NCBI GenBank assembly: GCA_043806415.1 | Contig: JAZDHB010000062.1 | Span: 1-21,159 of the forward strand | DNA: 21,159 nt | Reading direction: 5' to 3' | From: CAIXYX01 sp043806415 | GTDB lineage: Archaea > Micrarchaeota > Micrarchaeia > Anstonellales > Anstonellaceae | Shown: one piece after another, positions 20,972-21,159 of the stretch | Position numbering within the stretch: the stretch's first letter is position 1 | How the letters are laid out: each line of letters begins with the position of its first letter | Position numbers and translations under genes: made by a program | Notes under the pieces: generated by a model | Told to the model about the DNA's origin: nothing | The model's database searches: none | Seen by the model: only the letters and a program-made list of their open reading frames with translations

Positions 20972-20988
20972 TATCCTGTTACAGGATA
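20972..20988. repeat. Perfect 17-nt palindrome after the last complete gene
   Basis: TATCCTGTTACAGGATA has 8-nt arms around one T, 28 nt after the stop of the 119-residue gene. It may be a terminator-like hairpin for the ATPase pair or an operator for whatever lies beyond the window. I see no supported gene in 20989-21159; a 38-codon plus-strand reading from ATG 21046 is open to the edge but lacks a visible ribosome binding site. Confidence 0.4.
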
Positions 20989-21159
20989 ATCCGGCGCAGA
21001 GATAACCCGGGTATTCTCCGGACGCGCCCGAAGCGCACTCATTTCATGCTTTCCATCTCTTTGCGCAACGCCATCCTCAACCGATACGCGTCCGCCATCT
21101 TCGTTTATGCGGCTAATTATTGCGACAAGGCCTACCGCGCCAAACTCAAGCGGGAGGGG

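Noticed and set aside
21044..21098. 19-codon minus-strand reading MADAYRLRMALRKEMESMK
   Set aside because: It is gene-like in composition but too short, and no convincing promoter or ribosome binding site was found near the window edge.

Overview
The window (about 21 kb, GC-rich) looks archaeal. It carries both subunits of the archaea-specific replicative polymerase PolD (DP1 and DP2), a UPF0147 protein and a free-standing TRAM-domain protein. Many genes have a TATA box about 25 nt before the start codon, which implies leaderless or short-leader transcripts; others have GGTGA-type ribosome binding sites. A lineage cannot be fixed from sequence reading alone. A euryarchaeote or a DPANN lineage such as Micrarchaeota or Diapherotrites would fit.

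Layout. 1-2.6 kb: end of an unrecognised gene, a membrane-anchored transglutaminase-like/TPR protein and, convergent to it, a beta-rich protein with a FlgD-like C-terminal domain. 2.67-3.54 kb: a solitary, active-site-altered relative of indole-3-glycerol phosphate synthase, divergent from the beta-rich gene. 3.55-4.93 kb, minus strand: a RelE/ribbon-helix-helix toxin-antitoxin operon with a palindromic operator over its start, flanked by small genes that include a 37-residue extremely acidic protein. 5.1-7.1 kb: TRAM protein and GlmS, probably co-transcribed. 7.1-9.7 kb: an accessory stretch behind glmS holding an AAA/DUF4143 ATPase, a secreted protein and a gene broken by a stop codon. Diverged copies of the glmS 3' end occur at 8378-8419 and, more weakly, at 9637-9666. 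This suggests repeated site-specific insertion at the 3' end of glmS. 9.7-11.0 kb: a small gene and a HAD-IIA phosphatase. 11.0-16.5 kb: DP2 and DP1, overlapping by 4 nt. 16.5-16.9 kb: a GC-palindrome-rich spacer and the UPF0147 gene.

17.0-18.8 kb: one minus-strand gene cut in two by a complete IS481-type insertion sequence (17361-18312, 27-bp imperfect inverted repeats, 6-bp target duplication GCTTGC). Removing the element and one target copy restores a single 276-codon frame. 18.8-19.26 kb: AT-rich spacer with several perfect palindromes. 19.26-20.94 kb: a second AAA/DUF4143 ATPase with a D-ExK nuclease-like C-terminal motif, and a small companion gene.

The core replication and cell-envelope-sugar genes are conserved in type. 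The interest lies in the accessory islands: insertions stacked behind glmS, the toxin-antitoxin operator, the IS-split gene and the palindrome-rich control regions. No rRNA, tRNA or CRISPR array was recognised.
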